Of a DNA stretch of 64,000 bases, positions 17,344-27,053 are shown in pieces. The notes under the pieces were generated by a model that saw nothing but the letters and a program-made list of their open reading frames with translations, was not told the DNA's origin and searched no databases. The position numbers and the translations under genes were made by a program. Where the stretch lies: assembly GCF_001886615.1 (NCBI RefSeq), contig NZ_CP018139.1, positions 3,410,001-3,474,000 on the forward strand, given 5' to 3'. The DNA is from Halomonas aestuarii. GTDB taxonomy: Bacteria > Pseudomonadota > Gammaproteobacteria > Pseudomonadales > Halomonadaceae. How positions within the stretch are numbered: position 1 is the stretch's first letter; every line of letters begins with the position of its first letter.

Positions 17344-17943
17344 ATGACAGCCCTATCCCCCTCCCCGGTTCAGCCTGTCGCGCAGCACTCTCGCCCGACC
17401 ATCGCCACGCCCGAGACGCTGATCCTGGACGCCGACAGCCCGGCCATGATGGTGCTCACCGACTTCGCCCGCATCTCCCCGCAGACCGTCGACGGCGACC
17501 GGCCGGTCGACGAGGCCCCGCAGCGGATGGTCAGTGGCGGCGTCCGCCTGCTGCTGGTGGTGGACGACGAGGGACGCTGCAGCGGCGTGCTGCCCGCCCG
17601 CGAGGTGATCGGTGGCCGCCGGATCACGCTGGCCATGCAGCAGCACAACATCGCCCGTGAGGACGTCACCGCCGGCATGATCCAGACGCCGCTGGACAAG
17701 ACCCCGACCCTGACCCTGGAGGCCCTGGCCTCGATGAGCATCGGCGACCTGGTCAGGGCGCTGAAGAGCTTCGGTGAGCAGCACCTGCTGGTGACCGAGC
17801 CGACCTCGCGCCAGGGAGAGCGCATCCGCGGGGTGATCTCGGCCGCCGACATCGCCCGCGTGCTCGGCCATCGTCCGGGCGGGCTGCCCGAGGCGAGAAG
17901 CTTCGCCGACATCTGCAAGGTGGTGCTCGGCCACGAGCTGTGA
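17344..17943 (+). CDS. CBS-domain protein
   Basis: A 199-residue cytoplasmic protein with two CBS-like motifs: residues about 42-95 (ARISPQTVDGDRPVDEAPQRMVSGGVRLLLVVDDEGRCSGVL in outline) and about 115-185, ending RIRGVISAADIARVLG. CBS pairs usually bind adenine nucleotides or act as ionic-strength sensors. GMIQTPLDKTPTLTLEALASMSIGDLVRALKSFGEQHLLV is the second domain's entry. The clear AAGGAG lies 8-9 bases upstream of the ATG. Its position right after nhaD makes a regulatory link to ion transport plausible but unproven. Confidence 0.8.
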   Translation: MTALSPSPVQPVAQHSRPTIATPETLILDADSPAMMVLTDFARISPQTVDGDRPVDEAPQRMVSGGVRLLLVVDDEGRCSGVLPAREVIGGRRITLAMQQHNIAREDVTAGMIQTPLDKTPTLTLEALASMSIGDLVRALKSFGEQHLLVTEPTSRQGERIRGVISAADIARVLGHRPGGLPEARSFADICKVVLGHEL

Positions 17944-17956
17944 GGCCGGGCGTGGT

Positions 17957-19279
17957 TCACACCCCGAAGGGATAGGTGTCGGGGATGGCCTCGCGCTGCC
18001 AGCTCGCGCCCGGCGCCAGCGGCTCGACGGCCGTGGTCTCGTCCAGGTGGTAGAGGGCATCGAACTGGTCGGACAGGCAGGCCTGGAAGTAGTGGCTGCC
18101 CCGCTCCGTCTCCGGGCGGTAGATCACCCCGATCGCCCGCTCCAGCCGGTGCGCCTTCAGGGGCTCCGCCCGGCCCGACAGGAGCGGCAGGTAGAAGCGG
18201 TCGAGCCCGCTCTGGTGGAAGAGGCGCTCGACGCTGCCCTCGAGTGAAGGGCGTACCCAGCGGTGCTCGGCCGGCCCGTCCCAGTCCCGGGCGGCGGTGA
18301 CATGGCCGGTGTGCGTGGTGAAGCCCACCAGCAGCACCCGCTCGGCACCGAAGCGCTGGCGCGCCAGCTGGCCGACGTTGTGCTGCCCCTGGCCCCAGCC
18401 CATCTCGGTGGCCCGGGCGTCGCCCAGGTGGGAGTTGTGGGCCCACACCACCACCCTGCCCGCACCTCCCTGGCGGCGCAGGTGGTCGTGCAGCTCGGCG
18501 AGGGTCTCGGTCATGTGGTCGTCGCGCAGGTTCCAGGTATCCACCCGGGTGCCGAACATGGCGCGGTAGTAGGCCTCGGCATTGACCACCACCCGGGCGT
18601 TCTGCTCGGCGAAGAACTGCGCGTCCACCGCCCGGCGCCCGTCCGCCGCCAGGTAGGCTGAGGCCTTCTCCATCAACCGGACCTGCAGCCCCACGGACGC
18701 CCGTTCGCAGGAGGGGCTCAGGCCGAAGGCCACGTTGCGGCCATAGTGGAAGGGGTCGCCGCGATGGTCGAGACAGGCGTAGCCCCGGCGGGCGACCTCG
18801 GCCTGCTCGGGGTCGACGCCCTCCAGGTACTCGATCACCGCCTCCGCCGAGCGGTGCAGGCTGTAGAGGTCCATGCCGTGGAAACCCGCCTTCTTCGCCA
18901 GGGGCTGGCGGGCGTTGTACTGGCGCAGCCAGCCGATGAAGTCGCGCACCTCATGGTTGCACCACATCCAGTGGGGAAAGCGCTGGAAGTCCTCGAAGGC
19001 CTCGGCGAGGGAGTCCTCGCCGCCGCCTCGCACGTAGCGATCCAGGCGCAGGGCATCGGGCCAGTCGGCCTCCACCAGCACCGCCTCGAAGCCCTGCTCC
19101 TCTATCAGCCGCCGGGTGATCGCGGCGCGCAGGCGATAGAACTCGGCCGTGCCGTGGGAGGCCTCGCCGAGCAGCACGAAGGGCCGGTCGCCGACCTGCG
19201 CCAGCAGCGCATCATGGTCGCTCGTGCGGCCGTCCAGCCGGGTGGCCAGATCCCGCACACAGGCAAGGGGGGTAGTCAT
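17957..19279 (-). CDS. Erythromycin esterase-family protein
   Basis: A 440-residue member of the Ere/EreA hydrolase superfamily. The catalytic-type motifs are LGEASHGTAEFYRLR near the N-terminus and VLVEADWPDALRLDRYV; later VVVWAHNSHLGDARATEMGW and QHNVGQLARQRFGAERVLLVGFTTHTG match the family. True Ere enzymes hydrolyse the macrolide lactone, but most chromosomal homologues have no known substrate, so no resistance claim is made. The start is the ATG preceded by GGAGGT at 8 bases; an upstream GTG would overlap that Shine-Dalgarno. It is convergent with the CBS gene, 13 bases apart. Confidence 0.85.
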   Translation of the reverse strand: MTTPLACVRDLATRLDGRTSDHDALLAQVGDRPFVLLGEASHGTAEFYRLRAAITRRLIEEQGFEAVLVEADWPDALRLDRYVRGGGEDSLAEAFEDFQRFPHWMWCNHEVRDFIGWLRQYNARQPLAKKAGFHGMDLYSLHRSAEAVIEYLEGVDPEQAEVARRGYACLDHRGDPFHYGRNVAFGLSPSCERASVGLQVRLMEKASAYLAADGRRAVDAQFFAEQNARVVVNAEAYYRAMFGTRVDTWNLRDDHMTETLAELHDHLRRQGGAGRVVVWAHNSHLGDARATEMGWGQGQHNVGQLARQRFGAERVLLVGFTTHTGHVTAARDWDGPAEHRWVRPSLEGSVERLFHQSGLDRFYLPLLSGRAEPLKAHRLERAIGVIYRPETERGSHYFQACLSDQFDALYHLDETTAVEPLAPGASWQREAIPDTYPFGV

Positions 19280-19476
19280 GACGGGCACCTCCGGAAAACG
19301 CGTCGAGGCCTACTCGGGAAGTCTAGACCGGCTTTCCGCTGGCAGGGGCCGTGGCACGATCGCCAGGCGATCTCGCCCGATGTGAGCCAACGCGCGCGGC
19401 AGAGTACGGCACGGTCCCTACGGCCTGCCGGGGACTCGGCTATGCTGGGGGTTCTTTCATTGGGCGAGGACGCACC

Positions 19477-20580
19477 ATGCGCATTACCCACCTGGTGGCC
19501 TACACCGGCGAGCTTCACTACGACGGCACGGCCTACGCCTTCGCCGGAGGGCGCTCCTACCAGCGGTTCACCAGCACCGTGGTGGTGCTCACCACCGATG
19601 AGGGCCTGACCGGCGTCGGCGAGGTGTGCCCCTGCGGCCCGAGCTACATGCCCGCCTTCGCCGGGGGCCTGCCCGCCTGCCTGGAGGAACTCGCACCCCA
19701 CCTCATCGGCGAGGACCCCCGCCATGTCACACGCCTGGCCGGGATCATGGACCGGGCGCTCAATGGACACGCCTATGCCAAGGCCGCCATCGACCTGGCC
19801 TGCTGGGACCTGCTGGGCAAGGCGGCGAGCCTGCCCGTGCACGTGCTGCTGGGCGGACGGCTCATGGAGACGATGCCGCTGCATCGCATCGTCCCGCTGG
19901 CAGAGCCCGAGGCGATGGCGAATTCCCTTGCCGCCTACCGCGAGGCGGGCTTCCGCCACTTCCAGGTCAAGCTGGGCCATGAGGTGGAGGACGACATCGC
20001 GATGATGCGGGTGCTGGCCGAGGGCCGGCCGCCGGGCGAGGTCTGGGTGGGCGACATCAACGGCGCCTGGCGCCGCGACCAGGCGGCGCGCTTCTCCCGG
20101 GCGCTGTCGGATCTGGACCTGATCCTGGAGCAGCCCTGCGCGAGCTATGAGGAGTGCCTGTCGTTTCGCCGGCGCTCGCACCACCCCGTCAAGCTCGACG
20201 AGAGCCTGACCAGCCTCGCGGACGTGCAGCGGGCGCTGCGCGACGATGCCATGGACGCCATGGCGCTGAAGGTCAGCAAGTTCGGCGGCCTGACGCCCTC
20301 CCGGGTCATCCGCGACCTCTGCGTCGCGGCGGGCATCCCGATGACCATCGAGGACGCCTGGGGCAGCGGTATCGCCACCGCCGCCTATGCCCAGCTGGCG
20401 GCCAGCACCCCCGCGCCCTGCCTGCTCAACACCACCGACCTGCACCGCTACAACACCACCCAGCTCGCCCACGGCGCCCCGGCGGTCAGCCGCGGCACCA
20501 TGACGGTGAGCGACCGCCCGGGGCTCGGCGTCGAGCCGGACTTCAGCCAGCTCACGGGCCCCATCATGGAACACGGCTGA
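19477..20580 (+). CDS. Enolase-superfamily enzyme (mandelate racemase/muconate lactonizing type)
   Basis: A 367-residue TIM-barrel enzyme that would abstract a proton alpha to a carboxylate using magnesium. The capping domain is N-terminal. Barrel motifs are FRHFQVKLG (second-strand Lys; the first position of the usual KxK is Gln), VGDINGAW (metal Asp), LILEQPC (metal Glu), KLDESLTS (metal ligand) and LKVSKFGGL (second catalytic Lys). This combination resembles cis-3-hydroxy-L-proline dehydratase or proline-betaine epimerase-like members, but the substrate cannot be fixed from sequence. It is flanked by unrelated genes, so there is no pathway context. Confidence 0.8.
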   Translation: MRITHLVAYTGELHYDGTAYAFAGGRSYQRFTSTVVVLTTDEGLTGVGEVCPCGPSYMPAFAGGLPACLEELAPHLIGEDPRHVTRLAGIMDRALNGHAYAKAAIDLACWDLLGKAASLPVHVLLGGRLMETMPLHRIVPLAEPEAMANSLAAYREAGFRHFQVKLGHEVEDDIAMMRVLAEGRPPGEVWVGDINGAWRRDQAARFSRALSDLDLILEQPCASYEECLSFRRRSHHPVKLDESLTSLADVQRALRDDAMDAMALKVSKFGGLTPSRVIRDLCVAAGIPMTIEDAWGSGIATAAYAQLAASTPAPCLLNTTDLHRYNTTQLAHGAPAVSRGTMTVSDRPGLGVEPDFSQLTGPIMEHG

Positions 20581-20661
20581 CCCCGGGCCGGCGTCAGGCG
20601 TCGGGGCCAGCCTCGGCGATGTCCTCCCATGGCCGTGCGAGGCCACACGATCGATGGCCCC

Positions 20662-23600
20662 TCAGCCGCTTCCGGGCGCCGTGGCCTCCTGCCCCGTGTG
20701 CCCGAAGCGCTCGCGAAGCCGCTCGAGGTAGCTCAGCAGCACCGGGATCACGGCCAGCACGAGCAGGGTCGAGAAGGCGAGACCGAAGGCGATGGAGACG
20801 GCCATGGGGATCAGGAACTGGGCCTGCAGCGAGGTCTCGAAGAGCAGCGGCAGCAGCCCGCCGATGGTGGTCAGCGAGGTAAGCAGCACGGCCCGCACCC
20901 GCTGCACCACCGCCTCGTTGAGGGCCGTGTCGATGGCCAGCCCTTTCTGGCGCTGGTGGCGGTAGAAGGCCACCAGGATGATGGCGTTGTTGACCACGAT
21001 GCCGGAGAGGCCGAAGAGCCCGAACAGCGAGAGCATGGTCAGGTTGAGCCCCAGCGCCCAGTGCCCCAGCAGGGCCCCGACCAGCGCCAGCGGGATGATC
21101 GCCATGACGATCAGCGGCAGGCTCCAGGAGGCGAAGACCCAGGCCAGCACCACGTACATCAGGCCCAGGCCGATGATCAGCCCGGTGCGCATGTCGGCGA
21201 AGGTCTCGCGCTGGTCGGCGGCGCGTCCCTCGAAGCTGTAGCGCAGCCGGTGGGTACTGGCCAGCGTCGGCAGCACCTCCTCGGAGAGGGCGTCGAGCAC
21301 CCGCTCGGCGTTGGTGACCTCGCTGTCGAGCTCGGCGGTGACCTCCACCGCCAGGCGGCCATCGGCATGGCGCAGCGCCTCGAAGCCCTGGCGATGGTCG
21401 AGGGCCATGACCTGGTCCATCGGCACGAAGCGCCCGTCGGGGACGCGCACCGTGAGCCGCGAGAGGGTCGCGAGCCGCTCGCGCTGCTCCCGGGGCAGCA
21501 GCACCCGCACCTCGATCTCGTCGTCCCCGTCCTGGTAGATCTGCACCAGTCGGCCGTCGAAGGCCGCCCGGAGCTGCCGGCCCAGGTCGAGGGTGGTCAG
21601 CCCCAGGGCCTCGCCGTGGGCATTGACCCGATAGATGAGCTGTTCGCGCCCCCAGGGCATGTCGTCCTCGGTGTCGAGCACGCCGGGCAGCTCGCGCAGC
21701 GAACGGGAGAGCGATTCCGCGGCGGCCTTGAGGTCGCCGGCCGACTCGCCGGTCAGGCGGATGTTGACGTCCTTGCCGGGGGGCCCCGAGGCCCGCTCGT
21801 TGATGGTCAGGTTCTCCAGGCCCGCGGGCTCGGCCATCCGCGAACGCCAGGCGCGGATGAACTCGGCGTTGCGCACGTCACGGTCGTCGGAGGCGGTGAG
21901 CTCCACCATCATCGAGCCGACGTTGTCGCCGCTTCGCCCCTGCTGGCCGCTGGAGATGGTCGCCCCGTGGCGGGTCACGGCGTGCTGCACCAGGTCGCCG
22001 CCCAGCGCCTCCTCGGTCTCGTCCAGGGCGTGCTGCATCCGCGTGAGCAGCGCGTCGACGCGGCCGCGGTCGGTGCCGGCCACGAAGCTGGCGTTGGCGT
22101 AGAGGATGTTGGGTTCCGGCGTGGGGAAGAAGTTGAACTCCAGGCGACCGCCGGCCAGCAGGCCCAGGGTGAAGAGCACCACCGCCATCGCCGAGGCCAG
22201 GGTGGCCCCGCGATGGCGCAGGGTCAGCGCCGAGAAGCACCGAAAGGGCCCTTCGCGGAAGCGATCGAACGCCGACTCGAAGCGCTCGCGGGGCCGCGAC
22301 AGCAGGTGGCGACGCGGCGCCTTGCCCGGCACGAAGGCGTTGCGCAGGTGGGCCGGCAGCACCACGAAGCACTCCAGCAACGAGGCAACCAGCACGCAGA
22401 TCATGATCACCGGGATGTCGCCGAGGATGTTGCCGATCACCCCGCCCACCAGCAGCAGCGGCATGAAGGCGGCCACCGTGGTCAGCGACGAGGCGACCAC
22501 GGGCCAGAGCATGCGCCGGGCGGCCCCCTCGGAGGCGTGGCGGGCGGGCTCGCCCATGCGGAAGTGGGCGTCGGCGTCCTCGCCCACCACGATGGCATCG
22601 TCGACGATTACCCCGAGCGCCATGATCAGGGCGAAAAGCGAGATCATGTTGATCGACCCGCCGATCCCCCAGAACACCGCCATGGCCGCCAGGAAGGCGG
22701 TGGGAATGCCGACGGCGACCCACAGCGCCACCCGCGCGGGCAGGAAGAAGTAGAGCAGCAGCAGCACCAGCGCGAGGCCGCCCAGGCCGTTGCTGATCAA
22801 CAGCCAGATGCGCTCGGCGATCAGCTGCCAGGTCTCGTCGTGGACCTCGAGCTCCACCGAGGGCGGCATCTGCGGCCGGGTCTCGTCGAGCCAGCGGTTG
22901 AGCACGTCGGCGGCAGCCAGGGAGTTGCCGTCCTCGCTTCGCTGCAGCATCAGCTCCACCGCCGGGTGGCCGTCGCGGCTCAGGGTCACCGACCCCTCGC
23001 GCGCCTCCTGACGGATGGTGGCGATGTCGCCCAGGCGCAGCTGCACCCGCTCGCCGCTGAGTACCGGCAGGTCGGCGAAGGCCATGGGGTCGCGGCGCTG
23101 CTCCACGGCGCGCAGCTCGCGGGTGCTGTCCTGCTGGCCGAGCAGACCCGCCGGCAGGTCCCGCGACATCGCCTCGATCCGCTCGGCGATCTCGCCGAGG
23201 CTCAGCTGCAGCCCCTGCAGGCGCTCCGCCGGGACCTCGATGCTTATCTGCTGCTCGGGCAGGCCGTTGATCTCCACCCGGTCGATGCCCGCCTGCAAGA
23301 GCTGGTCCTCGTAGCGGTTGGCCAGGTGGCGCAGCTCCTCCGGGGTGACCTCGCCATGCACCAGCAGCCGGGCCACCGGCTCGTAGCGGGCCGCCCGGGC
23401 CACCCGGGGCGCCTCGGCGTCCGCCGGCAGGTTGGTGAACTGGTCGACCTGCTGGCGGACATCGTCCAGGGCCAGGATGGGGTCGCTGCCCTCGGTGAAC
23501 TCCAGGGTGATGCTGGAGACGCCCTGGGCCGAGGTGGAGGTCATCCGCTTCAGGCCGTCGATGCTGCGCAGTCGCTGCTCGAGGGGGATGGTGATGCCCT

Positions 23601-23793
23601 GCTCGATGTCCTCCGCCGAGGCGCCGCTCCACACCGTGCGCACGCTGACCACGTCCAGGGCGAAGGAGGGGAAGAACTGGATGTTCATGCGCGACAGGCC
23701 CAGCGCCCCGCCGAGCAGCATCACCAGCATGATGAGGTTGGCGGCGACCCGGTGGTGGACGAAGAAGCCGATCAGGCCACGCCGGCGACTCAT
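20662..23793 (-). CDS. RND-family efflux permease (AcrB type)
   Basis: A 1043-residue proton-driven inner-membrane transporter with the usual duplicated layout: TM1 (FFVHHRVAANLIMLVMLLGG), a large periplasmic porter domain, TM2-6, a second periplasmic domain, and TM7-12. The proton-relay Asp pair is visible as VIVDDAIVV in TM4. SVRTVWSGASAEDIEQGITIPLEQ is the conserved porter start. It lies immediately after its membrane-fusion protein gene with a 4-base ATGA overlap. No outer-membrane channel gene is adjacent, so a TolC encoded elsewhere is probably used. Substrates unknown. Confidence 0.93.
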   Translation of the reverse strand: MSRRRGLIGFFVHHRVAANLIMLVMLLGGALGLSRMNIQFFPSFALDVVSVRTVWSGASAEDIEQGITIPLEQRLRSIDGLKRMTSTSAQGVSSITLEFTEGSDPILALDDVRQQVDQFTNLPADAEAPRVARAARYEPVARLLVHGEVTPEELRHLANRYEDQLLQAGIDRVEINGLPEQQISIEVPAERLQGLQLSLGEIAERIEAMSRDLPAGLLGQQDSTRELRAVEQRRDPMAFADLPVLSGERVQLRLGDIATIRQEAREGSVTLSRDGHPAVELMLQRSEDGNSLAAADVLNRWLDETRPQMPPSVELEVHDETWQLIAERIWLLISNGLGGLALVLLLLYFFLPARVALWVAVGIPTAFLAAMAVFWGIGGSINMISLFALIMALGVIVDDAIVVGEDADAHFRMGEPARHASEGAARRMLWPVVASSLTTVAAFMPLLLVGGVIGNILGDIPVIMICVLVASLLECFVVLPAHLRNAFVPGKAPRRHLLSRPRERFESAFDRFREGPFRCFSALTLRHRGATLASAMAVVLFTLGLLAGGRLEFNFFPTPEPNILYANASFVAGTDRGRVDALLTRMQHALDETEEALGGDLVQHAVTRHGATISSGQQGRSGDNVGSMMVELTASDDRDVRNAEFIRAWRSRMAEPAGLENLTINERASGPPGKDVNIRLTGESAGDLKAAAESLSRSLRELPGVLDTEDDMPWGREQLIYRVNAHGEALGLTTLDLGRQLRAAFDGRLVQIYQDGDDEIEVRVLLPREQRERLATLSRLTVRVPDGRFVPMDQVMALDHRQGFEALRHADGRLAVEVTAELDSEVTNAERVLDALSEEVLPTLASTHRLRYSFEGRAADQRETFADMRTGLIIGLGLMYVVLAWVFASWSLPLIVMAIIPLALVGALLGHWALGLNLTMLSLFGLFGLSGIVVNNAIILVAFYRHQRQKGLAIDTALNEAVVQRVRAVLLTSLTTIGGLLPLLFETSLQAQFLIPMAVSIAFGLAFSTLLVLAVIPVLLSYLERLRERFGHTGQEATAPGSG

Positions 23794-25043
23794 GGGCGCT
23801 CCTCGCCATCGCCACCGTCCGCCGCGCCGCTGTCGCCCTCGACCAGCAGGCCCTGCATGGCATTGGGCAGGTGGGTGACGATGACCCGTTCTCCGTCGGC
23901 CAGCGCCTCCCCGGTGACCAGCGCCCAGCGCTGGCCGTCGTCGCGCATCACGTCGCCATGGCGGGTCACCACCAGGCGCTGCATCCGGTCGGCCTCGTCC
24001 ATCACGTAGAGGGCGTCGTTGCCATAGAGGGCGCTGTAGGGCACCGCCAGGCTGTCCGCGATGGCCGGGCGCGCCAGCGACACGGCGAGCAGGCTGCCGG
24101 GACGCAGCCCTTCGCCGCCCGCCTCGAGGCGGAAGATACCCTCGGTGCCGGCCGGGTCGCCCTCGCCGGCCAGCCCCTCCAGCACCAGGCGGGCCCCGTC
24201 GTCGCCGGTGGCCACGAGTCGCTCCCCGCGGGACAGGGCCTCGAGCAACTCGGCCTGGTGACGCTGCGGGATGCGCGCGCGCAGCTCCAGGCCCTTCGCG
24301 GGATAGACGCTGAGCAGTTCGCTGCGGGCGGCGACCTGATCGCCCGGGGCCACCCGGATGCGCGTGACGATGCCATCGAAGGGCGCGTCGACCCGGCTGC
24401 GCTCGGCATCGCGGCGGGCCTCGTCCAGCGCGGCCCGGGCACGCGCCAGGCCGGCCTGGAGCGACCTGAGACGGGCGGGATGCTCGGCGATCGCCCGCTC
24501 CCGGGCCGACACCGTCACGCGGGCGCGGGCCAGCTCGTTGCGCGCCGCGTCCAGGTCGGACTGGGAGGCCAGCTTGCGCGCCAGCAGAGAGCGGGTGCGC
24601 TCCAGCTGACGACGGGCGTTGTCGACGAGCTCGCGTTCGCGCTCCACGGCCTCCTGATCGCTCTCGTGGCGCACCCGCTCGTTCTCCACCTGCGCCCCGC
24701 GATCCGCCACCTCGGCCTCGGCCTGTGCCAGGGCCGGGCGCACGTCGGCATCGTCCAGGGCCACCAGCCGCTCGCCGCGCGCGACCCGCTGCCCCTCGCG
24801 GACCGGCCGCTCGGCGATCCGGCCGGCCAGGGGCGCGGTGACGGTCAGCATCTCGGGGGCGGTGATCTCACCATAGAGCGGCAGGGCGGGCGCCAGGGGC
24901 CGCAGTGTCGCCGAGAGGGTCTCGACGCGCCAGCGGCGCTCCTCGTGGGTCACGTTCGCTGTCTCGGGGCGGGTGGCGCGAAGCCACAGGAAGGCCGCCA
25001 CGCCGAGGGCCAGGATCAGCAGGGGAAGCAGACGTCTGAGCAT
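23790..25043 (-). CDS. RND periplasmic adaptor (membrane fusion protein)
   Basis: A 417-residue HlyD/AcrA-type adaptor linking the RND pump to an outer-membrane channel. An N-terminal anchor (residues about 2-21) is followed by a lipoyl half-motif (APLAGRIAERPVREGQRV), a long Arg/Glu-rich coiled-coil hairpin (about residues 95-220), the second lipoyl half (RVDAPFDGIVTRIRVAPGDQV) and a beta-barrel. The start before LRRLLPLL puts the hydrophobic segment at the N-terminus; the upstream Shine-Dalgarno is poor. The gene is divergent from regB, so both share the 165-base control region at 25044-25208. Confidence 0.9.
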   Translation of the reverse strand: MLRRLLPLLILALGVAAFLWLRATRPETANVTHEERRWRVETLSATLRPLAPALPLYGEITAPEMLTVTAPLAGRIAERPVREGQRVARGERLVALDDADVRPALAQAEAEVADRGAQVENERVRHESDQEAVERERELVDNARRQLERTRSLLARKLASQSDLDAARNELARARVTVSARERAIAEHPARLRSLQAGLARARAALDEARRDAERSRVDAPFDGIVTRIRVAPGDQVAARSELLSVYPAKGLELRARIPQRHQAELLEALSRGERLVATGDDGARLVLEGLAGEGDPAGTEGIFRLEAGGEGLRPGSLLAVSLARPAIADSLAVPYSALYGNDALYVMDEADRMQRLVVTRHGDVMRDDGQRWALVTGEALADGERVIVTHLPNAMQGLLVEGDSGAADGGDGEERP

Positions 25044-25208
25044 CGGGCTGGGTTCCACCGGGCATATCAACAAGCCACAATATACAACCATCGGCCGGCG
25101 ATTGTCGGCGGGGCGGCGCCCCGGCGACACTCTACCGCACTCGGGCCGTCATCCCGCCCCTGCCCGGGATCGGGTATCATCGGCCACAACTCGCCTCGCG
25201 GAGTCGCC

Positions 25209-26480
25209 ATGCAAGCCGCCCTTCCCCTGCCGCTCTCCACCCCCAACCGCAACCTGGTCCGGCTGACCATCGTGCGCGGCATCACCTGGACCGGCTTCCT
25301 GGCCGCCATCATCATCGGCATCGAGCTGCTGGGCTTCTCCCTGCATGTGCACGCGGTGATCGGGGTGATCGTCGTCATGGGGGGGATCAACATCGCCACC
25401 TGGTGGCGGCTGGGTCGGCCCCGGGCGGTCACGCACCAGGAGTACCTCGCCCACCTGATGATCGACGTGACGGGGCTGACGCTGCTCTTCTACTTCACCG
25501 GCGGGGCCCACAACCCCTTCATCAACTACTACCTGGTGCCGGTGACCATCGCCGCCGCCACCCTGCCCTGGCGACATGCCTGGCTGATCGCCGCCGCCTC
25601 CATGGCCGCCTACACCTTCCTGCTGATGGCCTACCAGCCACTGCCCCAGCTCGCCCAGGGAACCGGCGAGACCTCCCTCGGCCTCCACGTGCTGGGCATG
25701 TGGATGAACTTCGGGCTCTCCGCCGGGCTCGTGACCTTCTTCATCTACAAGATGGCCCATGCGCTCCGGCGCCGGGACCAGGCGTTGTCTCGCACCCGCG
25801 AGGCGGCCCTGCGCAACGAGCAGGTGCTGGCAGTGGCCACCCAGGCCGCGGGCACCGCCCACGAGCTGGGCACGCCGCTCTCCACCATGGCGGTGCTGCT
25901 CGCCGAGATGCGCGAGGAGGCCCGGAACGACCCGGCGCTGAGCAAGGACCTGGAGCTGCTGCGCCAGCAGGTCGACACCTGCAAGTCGCGGCTGCGCCAC
26001 CTGGTGGAGAGCGCCGACCGGCGCCGCATGGCCGAACCCGAGGTGCGGGACGCCCAGTCGTGGCTCGCCGGGGTGGTGCAGCGCTGGCTGGTGCTGCGTC
26101 CCGACGTGAGCCACCGCCTGGAGGTCGCCGACCGACGCGACCCGCCCTGGCTCGCGGTGGACGCCACCCTCGACCAGGCGCTGACCAACCTGCTCAACAA
26201 CGCCGCCGATGCCAACCCGGACGACATCACCATCCAGCTGGAATGGAACGGCGAGGAGGTGATCATCGACATCCGCGACCACGGCCCCGGCGTGGCGATG
26301 TCCATCGCCGACCAGCTGGGCGAGACCTTCGTCTCCACCAAGAGCAAGGGGCTCGGTATCGGCCTGTTCCTGACCCACGCCACCATCAACCGATTAGGTG
26401 GCGGCGTCAGCCTGTACAATCATCCCGACGGCGGCACCCTGACCGAGGTGACCCTGCCGCGCAGCCCGCCGGCGACCTGA
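25209..26480 (+). CDS. regB: Redox-sensing histidine kinase RegB/PrrB
   Basis: Membrane histidine kinase that senses the quinone pool and redox state and phosphorylates RegA. The 423-residue protein has about six membrane segments up to residue 180; the RegB signature GGAHNPF (GGxxNPF, linked to ubiquinone sensing) lies between two of them. The H-box is GTAHELGTPLSTM. The redox-active cysteine of RegB has a counterpart in QQVDTCKSRLRHL. The ATPase has LTNLLNNAADANP (N-box), DHGPGV and KGLGIGLFL (G-boxes). The start is the ATG before QAALPLPL. The regA gene follows 33 bases later. Confidence 0.93.
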   Translation: MQAALPLPLSTPNRNLVRLTIVRGITWTGFLAAIIIGIELLGFSLHVHAVIGVIVVMGGINIATWWRLGRPRAVTHQEYLAHLMIDVTGLTLLFYFTGGAHNPFINYYLVPVTIAAATLPWRHAWLIAAASMAAYTFLLMAYQPLPQLAQGTGETSLGLHVLGMWMNFGLSAGLVTFFIYKMAHALRRRDQALSRTREAALRNEQVLAVATQAAGTAHELGTPLSTMAVLLAEMREEARNDPALSKDLELLRQQVDTCKSRLRHLVESADRRRMAEPEVRDAQSWLAGVVQRWLVLRPDVSHRLEVADRRDPPWLAVDATLDQALTNLLNNAADANPDDITIQLEWNGEEVIIDIRDHGPGVAMSIADQLGETFVSTKSKGLGIGLFLTHATINRLGGGVSLYNHPDGGTLTEVTLPRSPPAT

Positions 26481-26513
26481 CGGCGGCGGGATTCCCTGAC
26501 CCGCGAGGACGAC

Positions 26514-27053
26514 ATGCAAGAGACCGCCGAACGCCTGCTGATCGTCGACGACGACGAGATGTTCTGCCACGTGCTCGACCGGGCGCTGACGCGCCGCGGC
26601 TTCGAGGTGCTGGTGGCCCATGACGCCGCCCAGGCCCTCTCCCTGGCGCGCCGCCATCAGCCCCAGCTGGCCACCCTGGACCTCAAGCTCGAGAACGAGT
26701 CGGGCCTCAAGCTGCTGCCCGAGCTGCTGGAGCTGGTGCCGTCGTGCCGGGTGGTGGTTCTGACTGGCTACTCGAGCATCGCCACCGCGGTGGAGGCGAT
26801 CAAGCTGGGCGCGGTGAACTACCTCTGCAAGCCCGCCGATGCCGACGAGGTGCTCGCCGCCCTGTCACGGGAGGAAGGCGACCCGGAGACCGAGGTGGCC
26901 GAGCACCCGCCGTCGATCAACCGCGTCACCTGGGAGCATATCCAGAAGGTGCTTCAGGAGCACGACGGTAACATCTCCGCCACGGCCCGGGCGCTGGGCA
27001 TGCACCGGCGCACTCTCCAGCGCAAGCTGCAGAAGCGCCCGGTGAGGAGATAA
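26514..27053 (+). CDS. regA: Response regulator RegA/PrrA/ActR
   Basis: A 179-residue DNA-binding regulator paired with RegB. The receiver has LLIVDDDEMF (acidic pocket), the phospho-acceptor Asp in ATLDLKLENESGL, VVVLTGYSS, and the Lys in LCKPADADE. A linker leads to a Fis-type helix-turn-helix: VTWEHIQKVLQEH then NISATARALGMHRRTLQRKL, which is almost invariant among RegA homologues. In other bacteria RegA controls respiratory oxidases, carbon and nitrogen fixation genes according to redox. Its regulon here is unknown; the oxidase genes at the right end of this window are natural candidates. Confidence 0.95.
   Translation: MQETAERLLIVDDDEMFCHVLDRALTRRGFEVLVAHDAAQALSLARRHQPQLATLDLKLENESGLKLLPELLELVPSCRVVVLTGYSSIATAVEAIKLGAVNYLCKPADADEVLAALSREEGDPETEVAEHPPSINRVTWEHIQKVLQEHDGNISATARALGMHRRTLQRKLQKRPVRR

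Noticed and set aside
17957..19279. Acquired macrolide resistance gene
   Set aside because: The Ere superfamily is broad; there is no mobile context or composition shift, so a resistance function is not supported.
20629..24009. Very long open frame antisense to the RND pump
   Set aside because: It is a shadow frame in high-GC coding DNA: His/Gln/Gly-rich composition without domain motifs, while the opposite strand encodes a complete RND permease.
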